DNA of 17,810 nt. Source: Clostridia bacterium. Lineage in GTDB: Bacteria > Bacillota > Clostridia > Christensenellales > UBA1242. Below, piece by piece: positions 7,329-15,071 of the stretch. The stretch's first letter is position 1, and the number at the start of each line of letters is the position of its first letter. The position numbers and the translations under genes were made by a program. The notes beneath the pieces are model-generated. The model saw nothing but the letters and a program-made list of their open reading frames with translations, had not been told where the DNA came from and ran no database searches. Location: contig JAQUUD010000024.1 of the NCBI GenBank assembly GCA_028694075.1, positions 1 to 17,810 on the forward strand, given 5' to 3'.

Positions 7329-7655
7329 ATGTCTGAAAGAAAAGAAACAGTTGAAAAAACTGCTGAACATAAAGAATATCCAGCAAGAGAACAAACAAAC
7401 AGAGAACCCCGTGAGTTTGATAAAACAAAAAGACCAAGAAGACCAATGGGAAGAAAAAAAGTTTGCGTATTTTGCGTTGAAAAAACAAATTCAATGGATT
7501 ATAAAGATATTGCAAAACTAAAACACTTTGTAACTGAAAAAGGTAAAATTTTACCAAGACGCCAAACCGGCACTTGTTCAAAGCATCAAAGAATGGTTGC
7601 AACCGCAGTTAAAAAAGCAAGAATTATGGCATTGTTGCCATTTAGAGCAGATTAA
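7329..7655 (+). CDS. rpsR: 30S ribosomal protein S18, zinc-binding form
   Basis: The 108-residue product binds S6 and 16S rRNA in the small-subunit platform. The S18 core is residues 42-106, including MDYKDIAKLKHFVTEKGKIL, PRRQTGTCSKHQR and the end ARIMALLPF. It carries C46-x2-C49 and C83-x2-H86, the ligand set of zinc-binding (C+) S18, which B. subtilis S18 lacks. A charged, disordered-looking 41-residue extension rich in Lys, Arg and Glu precedes the core, making it longer than the usual 75-90 residues. The start has AAAAGGAG seven bases upstream. Transcription from the rpsF promoter would have to pass the structured spacer; no separate promoter is clear. A terminator follows. Confidence 0.96.
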   Translation: MSERKETVEKTAEHKEYPAREQTNREPREFDKTKRPRRPMGRKKVCVFCVEKTNSMDYKDIAKLKHFVTEKGKILPRRQTGTCSKHQRMVATAVKKARIMALLPFRAD

Positions 7656-7681
7656 TTTTTATACAATTTAAAAAAAACAAG

Positions 7682-7713
7682 AAAAAACAAAACATTCAAG
7701 TTTTGTTTTTTTT
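7682..7713. terminator. Rho-independent terminator after rpsR, probably bidirectional
   Basis: AAAAAACAAAAC (7682-7693) pairs perfectly with GTTTTGTTTTTT (7700-7711) around loop ATTCAA, and the T-run continues to 7713. Read on the other strand, the arm also ends in a T-run, so it can serve the convergent ATPase gene, which shows no closer terminator. Confidence 0.85.
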
Positions 7714-7882
7714 ATTGATTTTTTAGGCTTTACTTTTTAATTTTACTTTCTTTTTATTTAAATTTGTTTGCATTTAATAATTGATTTTTTATTTAACACA
7801 ATATTTTTATATTTATTAATTTGATTTATTATTTTAAAATTAAAATTGTTTTTTAAAAATAGCAACCTTATAATATTTTATT

Positions 7883-10351
7883 TTAATTATTAATGCCATT
7901 TGTCTTCTTTTTTGTATGAATATTTTTAAATAATTTGTTTAACAAAACTTCCAAATGTGAAGAAAATATTAAATATGGAATTGAACATAAAAGAATTATT
8001 ATTGAAATCAAGGCAACTGTTCCATTAAATGTGAACATTCCAAAAAATTCCGGAATTATTATAATTGAAAGAGCAATGAACAACATTGAAATAAACACAG
8101 TTATAGCCCTTAGCAGTGAGTAAGGATAAGTTAATCTGAGCAGATTTAATAAACCGGTAAAAGTTAGCATTAACACGGTTAAAGTTTCAAGTTCCAGTTG
8201 GTTTATCACACCCAATTTTCTAAGTATAATCACAATTCCTACATTAAGGAACATAAGCAAAGCGCTCGGTATTGCCTTTTTTAAAACAGTCGGGATAAAT
8301 CCACCCTTTATATTATCACTATTCGGTTCTAACGCCAAAATAAATGACGGAATACCAATTACAAACAATTCAACCAAAATAAGTTGAACAGACTCAAACG
8401 GATAAGTTGTGTGTAGCATAATAACAAAAAACGCTATGAAAAAACTAAAAAATGTTTTCATTAAAAACAGTGTCGAAGATTTTTGAATATTATTAACAAC
8501 TTGCCTACCTTCACGCACAACCGCCGGCAAAGAAGAGAATTTCGAATCCATAAGCACTAAATGAGATATATTTCTCGCAACATCACTGCCGTCCGCCATT
8601 GCAATACTGCAATCGGCTTCTTTTAACGCAAGAGTGTCATTAACGCCATCACCAGTCATTGCAACCACGTGTCCTTTGTTTTTTAAAGCCTTAACCAGTA
8701 TGTGTTTTTGCTCTGGAGAAACTCTTCCAAAAATTGTAAATCGTTCAGCAAGTTCAGGAATACTTTGCACGCTTACACCTTCCAAACTTATGCACTGTTC
8801 ACTGCCTTCAACCCCAACTCGCTTTGCAATAGCACTTACTGTTGCGGGATTATCCCCTGAAATAATTTTAATCTTTACATTATTATTTTTAAACCAATTT
8901 ATCGTTTCGATGGCATCTTCTCTTAAATGGTCTTCAATGCCAAAAATTGCAAATGGCTTTAATTTTTGATAAATCTTGTCATCTTCAAGAAGAAATTCTT
9001 CTTTGCAATATGACAACATTAAAACCCTTTGACTATTTTCTGTTAAAGCCTTGATTTTTTCTTTTATTTTGCTATTCATTTCTTTACAAACATATTCAGG
9101 GGCTCCAAGGAAAAAACTTCCAATATTTTTGAAATAAACCGCGCTGTATTTACGGTTTGATGAAAATGGAAGAATTTTTTCCGCTTTCAGCACAGCAAAG
9201 TTTCCAAAATGTTTAATCAAGGCTTCCGATGTGGAATTTCTTGATGTTTGTGCTCCTAAATATGACGGCATTATTTTTTCTATGCCAATAATTTCATCTG
9301 AAACATTTTCCAATTCGATTTCAGTATTCAAGTTTTCAGAACTATTTTCATTAGGTTTTATATCCATAAAAGTTTCAACCGATATTAATTGCATTGTGCC
9401 ATCTGTGATTGTTCCAGTTTTGTCAAGACAAAGCACATCAGCCCTTGCAAGCATTTCAATGCTATAAAAATCCTGCACCAGTGTTTTCTTTTTTGAAAGT
9501 TTTATAACGCCAACTGAAAGCGCCACTGTTACAAGCAAAAACATTCCCGCCGGCACCATACCTGTTAAAGCACCGCAAGTTTTTGTTATCGTTATAACGA
9601 AATCATTAGATACTGACATATTATTAAAATATAAAATCACAGCAATCGGAATTATTGCAATGCCAATATATTTTATAATTGTATTTAAATCTTTAGATAG
9701 GTTTGAAGTCGGTCTTTTAAACTTTTTTGATTCTTTTGCTATTGTTTGTATGTAACTGTCTACTCCAATTTTATTAACTCGCGCATTGCAAGTTCCTGAA
9801 ACAACAAAACTTCCAGCAAGCAGTTCATCTCCAATTTGCTTTCTAATAGCATTTGATTCGCCAGTCAACAAACTTTCATTCATCTCCACATAACCGCCTA
9901 CCAAAACACTGTCTGCCGGCACTTGATTTCCAACATTCAAAACAATAACATCATCTAAAACAAGCCCCGTTGACAAAATTTTAGATATAATTCCACTGCG
10001 GATAACTTCAGTTTTGGGGGCTGTAACAAGTGAAAGTTTTTCAACCGTTATTTTTGCCTTGCATTCTTGGATTATTGCAATCAAGGTGTTTAAAACAATA
10101 ACAATAACAAAAAGCAGGTTGCTGTAAGAACCAACATAAACATATGCGAGTATTATGATTGCCCAAATTAAATTGAAAAAAGTGAATGTATTTTCAAAAA
10201 TAATTCCTAAATAGGTTTTTGAAGATTTTATTTTACTCTTGTTAACAAGTTTATCTTTTTTTCTGTTTAAAACCTGTTCAGTGGACAAGCCATTAACTAC
10301 ATCTGGATCAAACCTTTGAATAGTAATGTTAGATTTCTTTTGATTTTTCAA
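7883..10351 (-). CDS. P-type cation-transporting ATPase, CtpE-like
   Basis: This 822-residue membrane pump drives a cation by ATP hydrolysis. Visible parts are paired helices near 50-95, the actuator domain with NESLLTGES (158-166), helices near 224-242 and 253-283, phosphorylation motif DKTGT (Asp310), an N-domain with LGAPE, SGDNP (499-502), TGDGVND (566-572), and six C-terminal helices. The M4 metal-site motif reads GMVPAGM (264-270) where calcium pumps have PEG(L). The layout and motifs around VQDFYSIEMLARADVLCLDKTGT resemble the CtpE/MgtA-like group of calcium or manganese ATPases; the ion is not determined by the sequence. The start is TTG, supported by AGGAG nine bases upstream (10361-10365). 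It is a single-gene unit, divergent from the dCMP deaminase. Confidence 0.9.
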   Translation of the reverse strand: MKNQKKSNITIQRFDPDVVNGLSTEQVLNRKKDKLVNKSKIKSSKTYLGIIFENTFTFFNLIWAIIILAYVYVGSYSNLLFVIVIVLNTLIAIIQECKAKITVEKLSLVTAPKTEVIRSGIISKILSTGLVLDDVIVLNVGNQVPADSVLVGGYVEMNESLLTGESNAIRKQIGDELLAGSFVVSGTCNARVNKIGVDSYIQTIAKESKKFKRPTSNLSKDLNTIIKYIGIAIIPIAVILYFNNMSVSNDFVITITKTCGALTGMVPAGMFLLVTVALSVGVIKLSKKKTLVQDFYSIEMLARADVLCLDKTGTITDGTMQLISVETFMDIKPNENSSENLNTEIELENVSDEIIGIEKIMPSYLGAQTSRNSTSEALIKHFGNFAVLKAEKILPFSSNRKYSAVYFKNIGSFFLGAPEYVCKEMNSKIKEKIKALTENSQRVLMLSYCKEEFLLEDDKIYQKLKPFAIFGIEDHLREDAIETINWFKNNNVKIKIISGDNPATVSAIAKRVGVEGSEQCISLEGVSVQSIPELAERFTIFGRVSPEQKHILVKALKNKGHVVAMTGDGVNDTLALKEADCSIAMADGSDVARNISHLVLMDSKFSSLPAVVREGRQVVNNIQKSSTLFLMKTFFSFFIAFFVIMLHTTYPFESVQLILVELFVIGIPSFILALEPNSDNIKGGFIPTVLKKAIPSALLMFLNVGIVIILRKLGVINQLELETLTVLMLTFTGLLNLLRLTYPYSLLRAITVFISMLFIALSIIIIPEFFGMFTFNGTVALISIIILLCSIPYLIFSSHLEVLLNKLFKNIHTKKKTNGINN

Positions 10352-10491
10352 GTATGTAAACTCCTATATTATATATGATTGTTTTGATTTTAGTGATAAA
10401 TTAAGTTTAACAAAAAAAATAAAATTTTATTGCCAAATTTTGAGTAAATTTTAAACAACAACTGTTCATTTTTTGAATATTACCAAATTAG

Positions 10492-10520
10492 ATTATCTCA
10501 CAACAAAACAATTTTGTCAA
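10492..10520 (-). promoter_or_regulatory. Promoter of the P-type ATPase gene
   Basis: On the minus strand a perfect TTGACA (10515-10520), a 17-bp spacer and GATAAT (10492-10497) with an upstream TGA (extended -10) form a good sigma-A promoter. It predicts a leader of about 130 nt before the TTG start. Confidence 0.7.
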
Positions 10521-10576
10521 TTAATCTTATTTTATTCTTAATTTTTTACATTAAAATTAAATTTTTTGTTTATTAT

Positions 10577-10605
10577 TTGAAAAAAATCAAATATTGTGAT
10601 AAAAT
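10577..10605 (+). promoter_or_regulatory. Promoter of the dCMP deaminase gene
   Basis: TTGAAA (10577-10582), a 17-bp spacer and TAAAAT (10600-10605) preceded by TGA lie just upstream of AAGGAG (10612-10617) and ATG 10623. The predicted leader is very short (about 10 nt). It is arranged back to back with the ATPase promoter. Confidence 0.55.
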
Positions 10606-10622
10606 TTTTATAAGGAGTTATT

Positions 10623-11123
10623 ATGCCAAAAAGAACTGATTACATATCGTGGGACGAATATTTTATGGGAGTGGCACTGCTTTCAGCAAAACGAAGCAAA
10701 GACCCGTCCACACAAATTGGTTGCTGTATTGTTTCGCCGGACAACATTATTATTTCTGTCGGATATAACGGTTTTCCAAAAAATTGCAGTGATGATGAAT
10801 ATCCGTGGGAAAAACAAGGTGAATCATTTATGAATATAAAATATCCTTACGTTGTGCACGCCGAGTTAAATGCAATTTTAAACGCAGGCGGTCGCTCTTT
10901 AAAAAACTGTAAGTTATATTGTTCAATGTATCCTTGCAATGAATGTGCAAAAGCAATTATTCAAAGCAGGATAAAAGAAGTTTATTATTTAAGTGATAAA
11001 TATGCCGAACTTGATATTTATAAAATCTCAAAGCGAATGCTTGCTTCGGCGAAAATAAAAACAATTCAAATGAAATCTGAAATAAAATCTATTGTTATAA
11101 ATTATAATGCCAATGAAATTTAG
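10623..11123 (+). CDS. Deoxycytidylate (dCMP) deaminase
   Basis: This 166-residue zinc enzyme is expected to convert dCMP to dUMP, feeding thymidylate synthesis. The fold is the cytidine-deaminase type. The zinc and catalytic motifs are H79-A-E81 and P104-C105-x2-C108; the N-terminal YISWDEYFMGVALLSAKRSKDPSTQIG and GYNGFP are typical of dCMP deaminases (ComEB and phage T4 Cd type). Length is normal for this group. AAGGAG sits five bases before the ATG. It is followed by a 274-bp AT-rich gap, so it is probably transcribed alone. Other members of the fold act on guanine, tRNA or riboflavin precursors, but the motif spacing here favours dCMP. Confidence 0.92.
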   Translation: MPKRTDYISWDEYFMGVALLSAKRSKDPSTQIGCCIVSPDNIIISVGYNGFPKNCSDDEYPWEKQGESFMNIKYPYVVHAELNAILNAGGRSLKNCKLYCSMYPCNECAKAIIQSRIKEVYYLSDKYAELDIYKISKRMLASAKIKTIQMKSEIKSIVINYNANEI

Positions 11124-11196
11124 ATTTTATTATTTAATTTAAAATTTTAATTATCTAATCTAAAATTTGAATATACTTTATCAATTTAATTTCCTT

Positions 11197-11257
11197 TATA
11201 TATAATGTATATTATTACTATATATATATTATAAAGTAATAATAACAATTATATATA
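11197..11257. repeat. Long AT-only palindrome
   Basis: Two nested perfect 10-bp stems, 11197-11206 with 11248-11257 (TATATATAAT) and 11210-11219 with 11235-11244 (TATTATTACT), are separated by a symmetric 3x3 internal mismatch and close a 15-nt AT loop. A further 8-bp AT hairpin lies at 11275-11293. There is no U-run after the stems, so this is not a standard terminator, though it may stop or stabilise the 3' end of the deaminase transcript. Confidence 0.6.
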
Positions 11258-11397
11258 CAATTTGCCACCCAAAATATAAAAAACATTTTTATAATTGAAC
11301 TAACAAATAATTTATTATATCTAAAAACTCAAATTTTGCGTAAAAAATTGATTATTTATTAGATAAATTCAGTTTTATCAAACAATTAGGAGAAAAA

Positions 11398-11922
11398 ATG
11401 CAATCTTATGTTATAAATTTATATGGCGCTCCGGGTGTTGGAAAATCCACGCTTGCCGCGGAACTGTTTGCGGAATTAAAAAAACGAAATATTTCAACAG
11501 AAATAACTCTCGAATTTGCAAAAGAATTGGTTTATAATGAAGATAAGCGGTTACTCTCTGACCAACTTATTGTTTTGGCTGAGCAATATCGGCGAATTTT
11601 TGTTTTAAATGGCAAGGTTGATTTTATAATTACTGACTCTCCAGTATTGTTATCAGTTTTTTATAACAGACTAAACAAATCTTATCCCGAGCAATATTTT
11701 TCTGAAATTGCTCGTAACGCACACAATAAGTTTAATAATATTAATATAATGATTGAAAGAAATTTTGGTTACAACTGTCAAGGCAGAAATCAAACTGAAG
11801 AAGAAGCCTTTGCAATACAGGAAGAAATAAAAAATTATTTTAAATTAATAAATCTAAATTTTTTAACAGTTAAATCAAACAACGCGTTAAAAGACATTTT
11901 AAAATTTTTAGAAAAAAAGTAA
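11398..11922 (+). CDS. P-loop ATP-binding protein, phage-type AAA/NadR-like kinase family
   Basis: The 174-residue protein starts MQSYVINLYGAPGVGKSTLA, with a Walker A motif GAPGVGKST at 10-18. EFAKELVYNED and DQLIVLAEQYRRIF follow, then DFIITDSPVLLSVFYN as the probable Walker B/substrate region, and IMIERNFGYNCQGRNQTEEEAF. This pattern is that of small ATP-binding proteins common in phage genomes, related by fold to nucleoside and NadR-type kinases. I infer a nucleotide or nucleoside kinase-like role; the substrate is not shown by the sequence. AGGAG lies a few bases before the ATG. Its neighbour is a dCMP deaminase, another function often found in phages, but the 274-bp gap argues against one operon. 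No other phage genes are present. Confidence 0.65.
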   Translation: MQSYVINLYGAPGVGKSTLAAELFAELKKRNISTEITLEFAKELVYNEDKRLLSDQLIVLAEQYRRIFVLNGKVDFIITDSPVLLSVFYNRLNKSYPEQYFSEIARNAHNKFNNINIMIERNFGYNCQGRNQTEEEAFAIQEEIKNYFKLINLNFLTVKSNNALKDILKFLEKK

Positions 11923-12076
11923 TTGTAATAAATAAAATCTTAAATCGATTAGTAAAAAATTTTTTAATATTTTAGAAAATTTCTAAATATATTAATAAAA
12001 ACTTATGTTTTTTTAAAAATTTTACTTATTTAATTATAAAAACAAAAAATTCTAATTGAAATATTTTTTAATTTAT

Positions 12077-12090
12077 GATATTATAATATC
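12077..12090 (+). promoter_or_regulatory. Palindromic -10 region upstream of glycosyltransferase
   Basis: GATATTATAATATC is a perfect 14-bp palindrome containing TATAAT (12082-12087), 25 bases before the ATG. TTGAAA at about 12056 is 20 bp upstream, too far for a good -35. The palindrome overlapping the -10 could be an operator or chance in AT-rich DNA. Confidence 0.4.
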
Positions 12091-12111
12091 AACATTAAAT
12101 TTGAGGTTAAA

Positions 12112-13260
12112 ATGAAAATTGCAATTTTTACAGACAGTTTTTTACCTGTTGTTGGAGGAACACAATCTGCTACTCTTGGTCTTGCCGATGCATTATCAAA
12201 AAAACATACTGTTGTTGTGTGTTGCCCAAAACACGACGAAAAATATGTAGATAATTTTAATTTTAAAGTTTTTAGAACAAAAAGTTTAAAATTAACAAAA
12301 ACCGACTATTGGGGGCTTCCAAATTTATCAAAAGAATTTAAACAAAAATTGGAAATTTTTAAACCAGATATAATTCATTGCCAAACAGTTTCTGCTTTAA
12401 CAAGATATGCACAAAAATATGCAAAAACGAATAAAATTCCTGTTATTATGACTTTACATACAAAATTTAAAAGGGCTTTTGGCTCTGTTGTAAAAATTAA
12501 ACCTATTTTAAGTTTAATGCTAAAGAATATTGCAAAAAAAGTTCAAAAATCCGATATGGTGTTTACTGTTTCAAAAGATATGGAATCCGAACTTCAAAGT
12601 TATGGCTATAATGGAACATTTAATGTAATAAAAAATGGTTCTAATTGTACTATTCCAAAAAATTTAGAAGATTTGGCAAATAAAGCAGATGAAAGATTTT
12701 CTTTAAAAGATAAACTGGTTTTTTTATATGTAGGGCGGATTGAAAAATACAAAAATATTGAATTTTCATTAAAAGCACTTGAAAAATTTAAAAAAGTTTA
12801 TGATAATTTTGTTTTTTTGATTGTCGGCAAAGGCACAAATGGAGAATATTTTAAAAAACTTGTAAAAGAACTTGATTTGAAAGATAATGTTATATTTACA
12901 GGTTTGATAAATAACGATGAGTTGTCGTCAGTTTATGCAAGAGCGAATTTGTTTTTATTTCCCTCAATTTTTGATAATGATGCACTGGTGATTATTGAAG
13001 CAGCTGTTCACAACACCCCAGCTATAGTTCTTGAAAACACTGGGGCAAGTGAAAGATTAATTAACAATGAAACAGGCTTTATTGTAGAACACAATTTAGA
13101 AAAGTTTGTAAATAAAATAATTCAAGTTTCCAGAGATTTAAGTTATCTTGAAAAAATTGGAAAAACTGCAAGTGAAAAATTACCAAAAACGTGGGACCAA
13201 ACCGCAAATGAATATTTAACTTATTACAAAGATTTGATTGAAAAAAAGAAATGTCAATAA
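12112..13260 (+). CDS. GT4-family glycosyltransferase
   Basis: The 382-residue protein has the two Rossmann domains of a GT-B enzyme that moves a sugar from a nucleotide-sugar donor. The N-domain begins MKIAIFTDSFLPVVGGTQSAT (GG at 15-16) and includes KPDIIHCQT near 84-92. The C-domain begins at LVFLYVGRIEKYKN (202-215) and carries D288-x7-E296 in FDNDALVIIEAA, the position of the E-x7-E donor motif with Asp in the first place, then NTPAIV. There is no signal peptide or membrane span. The overall pattern resembles enzymes that glycosylate diacylglycerol or polyprenyl lipids in Gram-positive bacteria, so a membrane glycolipid role is possible but not shown. GAGG lies six bases before the ATG. 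It converges on recF across a shared terminator. Confidence 0.88.
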   Translation: MKIAIFTDSFLPVVGGTQSATLGLADALSKKHTVVVCCPKHDEKYVDNFNFKVFRTKSLKLTKTDYWGLPNLSKEFKQKLEIFKPDIIHCQTVSALTRYAQKYAKTNKIPVIMTLHTKFKRAFGSVVKIKPILSLMLKNIAKKVQKSDMVFTVSKDMESELQSYGYNGTFNVIKNGSNCTIPKNLEDLANKADERFSLKDKLVFLYVGRIEKYKNIEFSLKALEKFKKVYDNFVFLIVGKGTNGEYFKKLVKELDLKDNVIFTGLINNDELSSVYARANLFLFPSIFDNDALVIIEAAVHNTPAIVLENTGASERLINNETGFIVEHNLEKFVNKIIQVSRDLSYLEKIGKTASEKLPKTWDQTANEYLTYYKDLIEKKKCQ

Positions 13261-13264
13261 TAAT

Positions 13265-13296
13265 AAAAAGCAAAAATACTATATTTTTGCTTTTTT
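13265..13296. terminator. Bidirectional terminator between glycosyltransferase and recF
   Basis: AAAAAGCAAAAAT (13265-13277) pairs perfectly over 13 bp with ATTTTTGCTTTTT (13283-13295), loop ACTAT. Both strands end in a T-run, which suits two convergent genes. Confidence 0.85.
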
Positions 13297-13335
13297 AAAT
13301 ACTATTCGCGTTTTTTGTTGTTTTTTATTATTAAT

Positions 13336-14424
13336 TTACTTATCTAATTTAATTGTGCCGTTTTCAACTTTATAATAATGTGCGTTTTTTAATTCAGGAA
13401 AATCTGTGCCGGAAATAAATGTTTGGGCTTTGACACAAAATTTCAAAAGTCGCTCCCGTCTTTTGCTATCCAGTTCACTTAACACATCATCTAAAATTAA
13501 AATTGGCATATCGTTTGTCTCTTGATACATTATTTCAAGTTCGGCAAGTTTTAAAGATAACGCAACTGTTCTTTGTTGACCCTGAGATCCATAAGATCGA
13601 ATATCAATATCATTCACACTGACTTTTATATCATCTCTATGTGGACCATAATTTGTATAACCCATTTTTATATCTTTATCGAAGTTTTGTTTTAATGCGG
13701 ATAAAAATTTCTTTTTTAAAACATCTAAATCATTTTCTTTTTCCCCACTATATTCAAGCATCAAATTTTCTTTGTTTGAAGTTAAATATTGATGCACTTT
13801 TTCAGCGTACGGTTTTAAATTTTTTAAAAAATCATTTCTAAATAAAATTATTTTACTTCCGCTTTCAGCAAGCCCCGTATCCCAGATATCAATAGTTTCT
13901 TTAATACTATTTTTATCGGCTGGTGATTTTAATAATTTATTTCTGTTTAATAAAATTTTTTCATATCGGCTTATAAGATAAAAATATTGTTTTGATGTTT
14001 GTGAAATATGAATATCCATAAACCTGCGACGGTCTTCTGGTTTCTCTTTTATCATTTTTAATTCATCAGGAGAAAAATAAACAGCATTAAACTCACCCAT
14101 AAGTTCACTGATTCTTTGTATTGGAATGTTATTTATTTTAACTGTTTTCTTTGTATTTTTAGAAAAATACAGTAAAATCGCTGTTTTTTTGACCTTTTTT
14201 CTTATTTCTAGATTGATTTTTGCAAAATTTTCACCAAACTTAATTATTTCTTTTTCTCTGCTTGCTCTCAAACTTTTTCCTATACTGCAAAAATATATTG
14301 CTTCAAGTAAGTTTGTTTTACCTTGAACATTACTGCCTTGTAAAATATTTAAGCCTGAAAAAAACTTCACATCTGTATGTGAATAATTTCTAAAATTTTG
14401 AAGTTGCAATTTTTCTACAATCAT
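13336..14424 (-). CDS. recF: DNA replication and repair protein RecF
   Basis: The 362-residue SMC-like ATPase helps load RecA at gaps, with RecO and RecR. It begins MIVEKLQLQNFRNYS. Walker A is GSNVQGKT (30-37), followed by NLLEAIYF; FSPDELKMIKEKPEDRRRFMD is the family's central motif. The ABC signature YGSQGQQRTVALSLKLAELE is at 278-297 and Walker B ILILDDVLSELD at 308-319. The length is typical. The ribosome site is weak (AAAAGAAA). The location is odd: in most bacteria recF follows dnaN, whereas here it lies upstream of dnaA on the opposite strand, divergent across a 647-bp gap. No recF lies between dnaA and the window end, although dnaN is incomplete. Confidence 0.97.
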   Translation of the reverse strand: MIVEKLQLQNFRNYSHTDVKFFSGLNILQGSNVQGKTNLLEAIYFCSIGKSLRASREKEIIKFGENFAKINLEIRKKVKKTAILLYFSKNTKKTVKINNIPIQRISELMGEFNAVYFSPDELKMIKEKPEDRRRFMDIHISQTSKQYFYLISRYEKILLNRNKLLKSPADKNSIKETIDIWDTGLAESGSKIILFRNDFLKNLKPYAEKVHQYLTSNKENLMLEYSGEKENDLDVLKKKFLSALKQNFDKDIKMGYTNYGPHRDDIKVSVNDIDIRSYGSQGQQRTVALSLKLAELEIMYQETNDMPILILDDVLSELDSKRRERLLKFCVKAQTFISGTDFPELKNAHYYKVENGTIKLDK

Positions 14425-15071
14425 ATATTTCTTTTAAGAATTAAAAAAAATTTTTATTCTTAATTAATTTAAGTCTATCAAAAATTTACAACTTTGTAAA
14501 TGATTTTAATTATTTATTTTTCTTGTCTGTTAAAATTTAAAAACACATAATTGTATGTTATAATTTTTCGCTGTCAAAAAATATTTTTTTTAAAATCAAA
14601 TTTTTCTATTTTTCTTTCAATTTTTATCAAAAATTCTTGTCTTAAATTTTTTAACTTATCACAAGATTAAAAATTATTTTTTATTTTCTCTATCAAATAA
14701 CTTTTTCTATTTTCTTATCTAGATAAAATTTAGATAAAAATTTTTCATTTGTTTAAACTTTTTTACATTTTAATATTTAGATAAATTTTTTTATTTGTTT
14801 TTTTTAACTGGAGGAAAATTTTTTTACTAATTTATTTATCAAATTAAATTTGATCTTTTTTACTAATTTATTTTGCTGTTTTTTTTAAAAATTAATATTT
14901 GTTGTTTTTGAAAATTCTTTTATGTTTTTCTCTTGCTTTCAGTTATTACAATTGACAGACTCATAATTTTAATTTATAATTAGTTAAATATAAATAATTT
15001 AAAATTTTGTTTTGATTTTTTATAATTTTTTTGACTTAATTTAATAAAGACAGCAAGAGGGAGAAAGTTTA
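14425..15071. other. Divergent recF-dnaA intergenic region
   Basis: This very AT-rich region has no supported gene. It holds palindromes ATTTACAA-CT-TTGTAAAT (14484-14501), TTATCTAGATAA (14715-14726) and ATCAAAT-TAA-ATTTGAT (14838-14854). The last lies between two copies of TTTTACTAATTTATTT (14822-14837 and 14858-14873). TAGATAAA recurs at 14720 and 14730, with TAGATAAAT at about 14778. I found no consensus DnaA box in it, unlike the region upstream of dnaA in B. subtilis. Confidence 0.6.
14952..14980 (+). promoter_or_regulatory. dnaA promoter
   Basis: TTGACA (14952-14957), a 17-bp spacer and TATAAT (14975-14980) match the sigma-A consensus at every base. The predicted start near 14987 gives a leader of about 85 nt before dnaA. 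No DnaA box overlaps it, so direct DnaA autorepression of this promoter is not evident. Confidence 0.88.

Noticed and set aside
14378..14386. DnaA box (TTATTCACA on the minus strand) in the 5' part of recF
   Set aside because: Single box inside coding sequence, in conserved RecF codons; no cluster around it.
14810..14814. GGAGG ribosome-site-like sequence upstream of dnaA
   Set aside because: No start codon or open frame of useful length follows at proper spacing.
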